Made by a program: the position numbers and the translations under genes | In this document: piece by piece, positions 59,700-64,000 of the stretch | How the letters are laid out: each line of letters starts with the position of its first letter | How positions within the stretch are numbered: position 1 is the stretch's first letter | Notes under the pieces: model-generated | What the model was told of the DNA's origin: nothing | The model's database searches: none | The model's input: only the letters and a program-made list of their open reading frames with translations | NCBI GenBank assembly: GCA_050084985.1 | Contig: JBITNC010000001.1 | Coordinates: 173,600,001 to 173,664,000, forward strand | Length of the DNA: 64,000 bases | Direction: 5' to 3' | From: Nageia nagi | Lineage: Eukaryota; Pinophyta

Positions 59700-60410
59700 T
59701 TAGGTCATAGACATAAAAACGTATGATCATTGATGGCCAACAACACGGTTAGTGAGAGTTCACTCACTTAAAAGAAAATTGATGATACATCTGTAAGCAA
59801 GTTGTTGAAATTGATTCATCATCAATGGATTATTTAACTTACTATGTATCCATATGGTTTTTACTTTGAACCAATATAAAGCATACTATCTTCGGATCAT
59901 AGACATAAAAATGTATGATCATTGATGGCCAATGACATGACCAGTGAGAGTTCACTCACTTAAAAGAAAATTGATGATACAACCATGACCAACTTCTTAA
60001 CACTGGTTTATCATCAATGGATTATGAAACTTACTATTTATCCATATGGTTTTTGTTTTGAACCAATTCAAAGCATATTATCTTTGAAATATAGACATAA
60101 TAACATATGATTGTTGATGGCCAATGACACGACTAGTGAGAGTTCACTCACATAAAAGAAAATAGATGATACAGTTGTGAGCAAGTTGTTGATATTGATT
60201 CATCATCAATGAATGATTCAACTTACTATGTATCTATATGGTTTTTCTTTGAACCAATCTAAAGCATACTATATTTGGATCATAGATATGGCTAGTGAGA
60301 GTTCACTCACTTAAAATATAAACTAGTGATGCAACCATAAGTAGACTATTTACATTGATTCATTATCAATGGATGATGCAACTCATTATGCATCCACCAT
60401 ATTTTATGAT
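59700..60410. repeat. Tandem array, unit about 192 bp, 3.7 copies
   Basis: Units start with GG(A)TCATAGACATAAAAA at 59,703, 59,894, 60,087 and 60,276; the last has an internal deletion. Each unit holds AGTGAGAGTTCACTCAC, itself a near-palindrome (GTGAGAGTTCACTCAC), and ATTGATTCATCATCAATGG. The array lies just upstream of the 3' LTR region, as satellite-like arrays do in Tat/Ogre elements. Confidence 0.85.
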
Positions 60411-60943
60411 TGACATGTTATTGCAAGCTTCTACATCCCAAAGAGTAGAAGAAAATACATAGATTTCCATGCCACTACCAACATGCATACTATTCCTACA
60501 TCATCAACAATGTCCATTTCATCATCATTCCATCTCAGTCAAAGCATATCCTCTTTGTTTCAAGGCATGGATGTAAGTGTGAATGGTTATTGAGTATCAA
60601 AAATGATGAAATGGCCAAGTTCATGGTTGAATTAGTACAAGGGGCAAAAATACATTTTCCATCTCCAAAATTGGATATGGGATCATACAACTACCTAATA
60701 GTACAATCATTTTCATCATCTATACAACACCATTCTCATAGAGAGATTCTTCATCAGATTTTGCCTTGGTTGCACCATTCAAGGATCTTTCCTAGGGCAT
60801 CCAAGTTGAAAGGGGGTAGCAAGGGACCCCCATCATCATCATCAACAATAAGATATAGTACAAGAAAGAGTTTAAAGTTCTCAAAACATTTCTTCTAAAC
60901 TTCTTCTTTGGATATGTAATTTCATTGCTTCAATCACACCTCC
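60411..60943 (+). other. 3' region of the gypsy element
   Basis: The plus frame 60,590-60,898 (102 codons; Ser/His-rich, ending in basic residues KLKGGSKGPPSSSST) is open but unrecognised. It could be a remnant of a C-terminal pol or accessory ORF. Confidence 0.3.
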
Positions 60944-60956
60944 GAAGAGGGGCAAA
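60944..60956 (+). promoter_or_regulatory. Polypurine tract of the gypsy element
   Basis: GAAGAGGGGCAAA directly before the 3' LTR, the plus-strand priming site. It confirms plus orientation. Confidence 0.9.
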
Positions 60957-61650
60957 TGTAGACACCTAAAAATAAATTATTATTTATTAAATAATTCATT
61001 TTAAATCCTCAATTATGTATTATGTAAAAAGGGTTAAAATATACCCAAACCTATGTAGTTAATGTAATGGAACACCATATCATGACCTAAGGGTTAAAGC
61101 TTATAATAGAAGTGTTTCTAAATAAAAGCATAATAGGAAACCAAATGGGGGATCTAGAATTTTGGAGGATGAGACTCTATCAATTGAAAATTAGATAGAA
61201 GATCATCATCAAGGCTACAAGATATTACAAAAGCCATGAAAATACAAGAGATAGACAAGGAGAGAATAAAGTACAATACCTAAGGGAGATATTGTCAAAT
61301 GTTATATCTATAACAAGAAAACATCATTTCTTATCTCTTATTCATTATATAATTATTATTTTATTCATTCATGGTTCCATCCTTTGTTTAATATGTTATA
61401 TTGCTTATCTTAAGCTATCAGTAGCATGCCAAGTATAGGACATCAATGACATGAAATTAAATGAATGTATGCTTGTCTTTTAAGTATGTTTCTCTTTACA
61501 AAATTAACATGTGATCTAATTAAACACACATATATTTTTGTTATTCATTATTGCCATATTTAAAATATATGCATCAATAACAAACAAGTAGACTAAATAG
61601 TGCATTAATTAATCCCCATTAATAATTAATTGCATTATTTTGGATCTACA
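60957..61650 (+). repeat. 3' LTR of the gypsy element
   Basis: 694 bp, TGTAGACACC...GGATCTACA, the full-length match of 29,328-30,021 and followed by CCATA. Confidence 0.95.
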
Positions 61651-61655
61651 CCATA

Positions 61656-61931
61656 CCATTTTATGGTATCCATTCATTAAAATTCATAAACCATAAATGG
61701 ATGTCAAATTAGAAATCTATGTGTTTCCCACCAAGGGATCTAATGAGTTCAAATCCTTTAATAGATTCCTTCTTGAGTTAAAATTTTGGTAATTAATATA
61801 TTATTCTCTTCATTTTATTATATGTTTTTTATAACTTGTTCATTATTGAATAAAACTATCTAACTTACAAGTTTTATTTATGTGAGGTGGGAATCAATTT
61901 TTGATTTTTTTAAAGTTTATTTTTGTGAATA
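61656..61931. other. Spacer, no gene
   Basis: About 280 bp of the sequence into which the gypsy element inserted. Nothing is recognisable. Confidence 0.4.
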
Positions 61932-61947
61932 CACTACTACACTTTGG
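61932..61947. repeat. Possible CACTA-transposon terminus
   Basis: CACTACTACACTTTGG has the 5'-CACTA start shared by En/Spm-type elements. It sits downstream of a transposase-like remnant, in the right orientation to be that element's 3' end. Short repeats follow (TGTCAAAG, TTGACATCA, ACGTCACTATATGG, GATGCTTTGTTTGACAT), as expected of subterminal repeats. The other end lies outside the window. Confidence 0.4.
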
Positions 61948-62719
61948 TCATTTTTTACCAACCCATATGTCAAAGAAAAATGTTTTGACATCATGATGCA
62001 ACATACGTCACTATATGGAATGTCTACATCAAAGGATATTGAACAAATATGTTGATGCTTATTTTGATGTTTTAGGTGATGTTATGAGTCACACTTTTTT
62101 TCTTATAAAAGTGACATTTAGTTTGATATATATTTTAACATAGATTGTTAGTATTTTAATGATGCTATATTTGATGTTAATGCTAACACATTTTTACCAT
62201 TAAAAATGATGCTTTGTTTGACATTTAAAATGATGCTTTGTTACTTTAAATTTTAATATTTTATTTGATGATTCATGTGAAGTTTATTTTAATGTTATCA
62301 TCATGATTTGCATGAATATTTATTGTAGTCTATAGTATATGTCTTGACATGATATTGGATTATTTAGGATAAGGAGGCAGAGTGGTGACATAAATAGTTT
62401 TGGTTTTGGTTATAAGGTTATTGGTTATGATTCCCAAGCCAAATCCTATGAGAGATTTTCCAATATATTTATGTGTATGACATTGATCATGTTTTTGCTA
62501 AATATGAAATCATCACTGAGTATTAAAAATGCAATTTTAGAAATCCAAGTGGTAATTTATTAGAATAACACAACAAAATATTTCATAACAAAATACACAT
62601 TAACAAGGTATTTTTTGATTAATTTTCAATAGTTTATTTTTATAAATATTTAAAGTGAAAATGTAATCTACAAATTACATAACATTCATAAAAAATATTG
62701 CAATTAAAATATATAATGT

Positions 62720-63980
62720 TTTATTCATCAAATGTACATGTAATATTTTAATCATCATTATCGTATTCATCAATAAGACATAGATGTTTCCCTCTAGGAT
62801 CACAATTAATTACAAACTAAATCTTTTCATCTAGTACATTTGGATAGAAAACTATTTGACTACAATGCTATGATAAAATATAACACTCTTTTTCTTATGG
62901 TAAATATCATGTGGAGTCAATTACATAATAACCACTAGTTATATCATGCAAAATTGTTCTTCTATATATAAATCCTTCAAACCATTTACATTTAAATACT
63001 ACACACATGAATGATCTAAAATTCAATTGTAAGATTTCTTGAATTTTTTCAACATATTGTATTTTTCCTTCTATTAAGTTTGTATCTTCTGTACTTGCAC
63101 TAAGTTTTCTTGGTCAAAATCAACCATCACCTCATAATCAAATATCATTCTATTCTTATCTTTCTTTTCAATTCTGAAGTGTTGATCATATTCCCACATT
63201 ATAGGGAAAGATAATTTTTGCACACATTTACATGTAAATGTTATTAGTGCAATTATTATATCTATATTAGCTACAACTATATTATAAAATATTTAAACTT
63301 AGATGCATTTGAATAAATGAATAATTACTTGATAATTACATCCATCAACTATATTTAAAGCATCTTCATAGGTTTTTTATTTTTCACCTTCAACTAATTT
63401 CTCTTCAATTACTTGTTTTATCCATGACCTTGGACACTCTTTTCACCAATTTTTGTCTCTTAGATGTGTAGCTATAGGTGTACTCCATGGATTTTCACTA
63501 TGAAACAAAGTAAGTTATGCTAGAATTCCACTTATTTTACTATCATATAATTTAATATATTCTTTACAACATTCAATATTCATCATGGCAAAATGGTCTA
63601 TAGATTCATACATGTCACGATCTATAATTTAATGATGATATAAAATAAACTTGTTAGTAAATATTGATTAGATTAAATCAAAATTGCATGTACATATTAC
63701 TTATATAAATTACTATTATATAAAATGTAGTTAGTACCTTTATTAAAATAATATAGTCTCTCATTTTTTCTAAAACCTTTGCTTCTAATTTATTTATATC
63801 TTTGTTTGCTTGTAATCATATCATTGGAGTTGAATCATGAATTTGAGATAGAAACTCATTTACATAAAAAAGACTTTTGTACAATGTATCCCTCATAAAT
63901 ATATAATTATGCTATTTATTTTTGTATAAAAAATCCTTTTAGTACTTTTAAAAATATCTCCACAAAAAATATGCTTCTAG
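62720..63980 (-). pseudogene. CACTA-type transposase C-terminal remnant
   Basis: Minus strand, right to left: NPWSTPIATHLRDKNW (about 63,505-63,455), PRSWIKQVIEEKLVEGEK (about 63,435-63,385), then FPIMWEYDQHFRIEKKDKNR (about 63,205-63,145) and IFDYEVMVDFDQENLVQVQK. A block with YLNVNGLKDLYI and FYHSIVVK, ending in EGNIYVL (about 63,000-62,780), resembles the DUF4216-like C-terminal part of plant CACTA transposases. Several stops. The family call rests on by-eye resemblance and on the CACTA terminus at 61,932. The element continues past the right edge. Confidence 0.4.
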
Positions 63981-64000
63981 TACTTATAACACCTGCTATT

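Larger units (their letters stand above)
29328..61650 (+). mobile_element. Ty3/gypsy-type non-autonomous element, interrupted by a 23-kb Copia complex
   Basis: Two 694-bp LTRs of equal length (TGTAGA...TCTACA), a primer site after the 5' LTR, a polypurine tract before the 3' LTR and a near-perfect 5-bp target duplication define the element. Without the insert it would be about 9.2 kb. It carries gag (30,100-31,894 and 55,046-55,464), an antisense reading region (about 58,180-56,270), a 192-bp tandem array and a 3' end. I find no protease, reverse transcriptase, RNase H or integrase motif between 55,465 and 60,943 on either strand. It therefore looks like a gag-only element that depended on enzymes of another element. 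The antisense ORF and 3' tandem repeats recall the Tat/Ogre branch of plant Ty3/gypsy elements; that assignment is inference. The LTRs look about 90% identical, so the insertion is old. Confidence 0.85.

Noticed and set aside
1-64000. tRNA, rRNA, CRISPR, operon or phage signals
   Set aside because: None seen. The only tRNA-like sequences are SINE-like units and LTR primer sites, and composition and content are those of plant nuclear repeats.

Overview
The window is repeat-dominated, very AT-rich nuclear DNA from a plant, most likely one with a large genome. A gymnosperm would fit the long, old, nested retrotransposons and the style of LINE and LTR element, but the species cannot be fixed from sequence alone. 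I see no intact host gene, no rRNA or tRNA gene, no CRISPR array and no bacterial-type operon. Nearly every recognisable coding stretch is transposon-derived and carries many stops. Many of these stops sit where Gln, Arg or Trp codons are expected, and catalytic Asp codons have often become Asn or Tyr. This suggests long silencing and cytosine deamination.

Layout. 1-4.5 kb: an unrecognised decayed reading frame, one Copia-type LTR with its primer-binding site (minus strand), and a LINE reverse-transcriptase remnant (plus). 4.8-6.3 kb: a very long inverted repeat with arms of roughly 550 bp. 9.1-13.7 kb: a nearly full-length but dead LINE (minus). 13.8-16.5 kb: a CA microsatellite and several minisatellites. 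16.8-19.2 kb: a dead hAT-type (DUF4371-like) transposase (minus). 19.6-26.2 kb: mostly unrecognised, with a minisatellite, a 311-bp tandem duplication and a TATA-like site. 26.2-28.5 kb: a decayed Ty3/gypsy gag.

The main structure is 29,328-61,650, a Ty3/gypsy element with two 694-bp LTRs (TGTAGA...TCTACA) and an imperfect 5-bp target duplication. Its gag is split at 31,894, and the other half resumes at 55,046. The split is flanked by a perfect 5-bp duplication CTAAT, and removing the insert plus one CTAAT puts both halves back in the same frame. The element has gag, a gap, an antisense region resembling a plant-mobile-domain/coiled-coil protein, and a 192-bp tandem array. I see no pol, so it looks like a non-autonomous gag-only element.

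The 23-kb insert (31,895-55,045) is made of Ty1/copia material: one full-length but dead element B (31,895-40,503, minus); a 5'-only copy C in opposite orientation (43,234-~46,740); and a 5'-only copy A (51,396-55,045, minus), whose gag is fused to the last ~23 bp of an LTR. The target duplication pairs B's 3' LTR with A's 5' LTR, so the complex arose by later insertion and rearrangement. Between the copies lie a 0.92-kb direct duplication with an inverted SINE-like pair, and scrambled pieces of a pentatricopeptide-repeat (PPR) gene. The window ends (61.9-64 kb) in what looks like the end of a CACTA-type transposon. All coordinates of decayed elements are approximate except the LTR ends, primer sites and duplications, which were read base by base. 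Identities were judged by eye.
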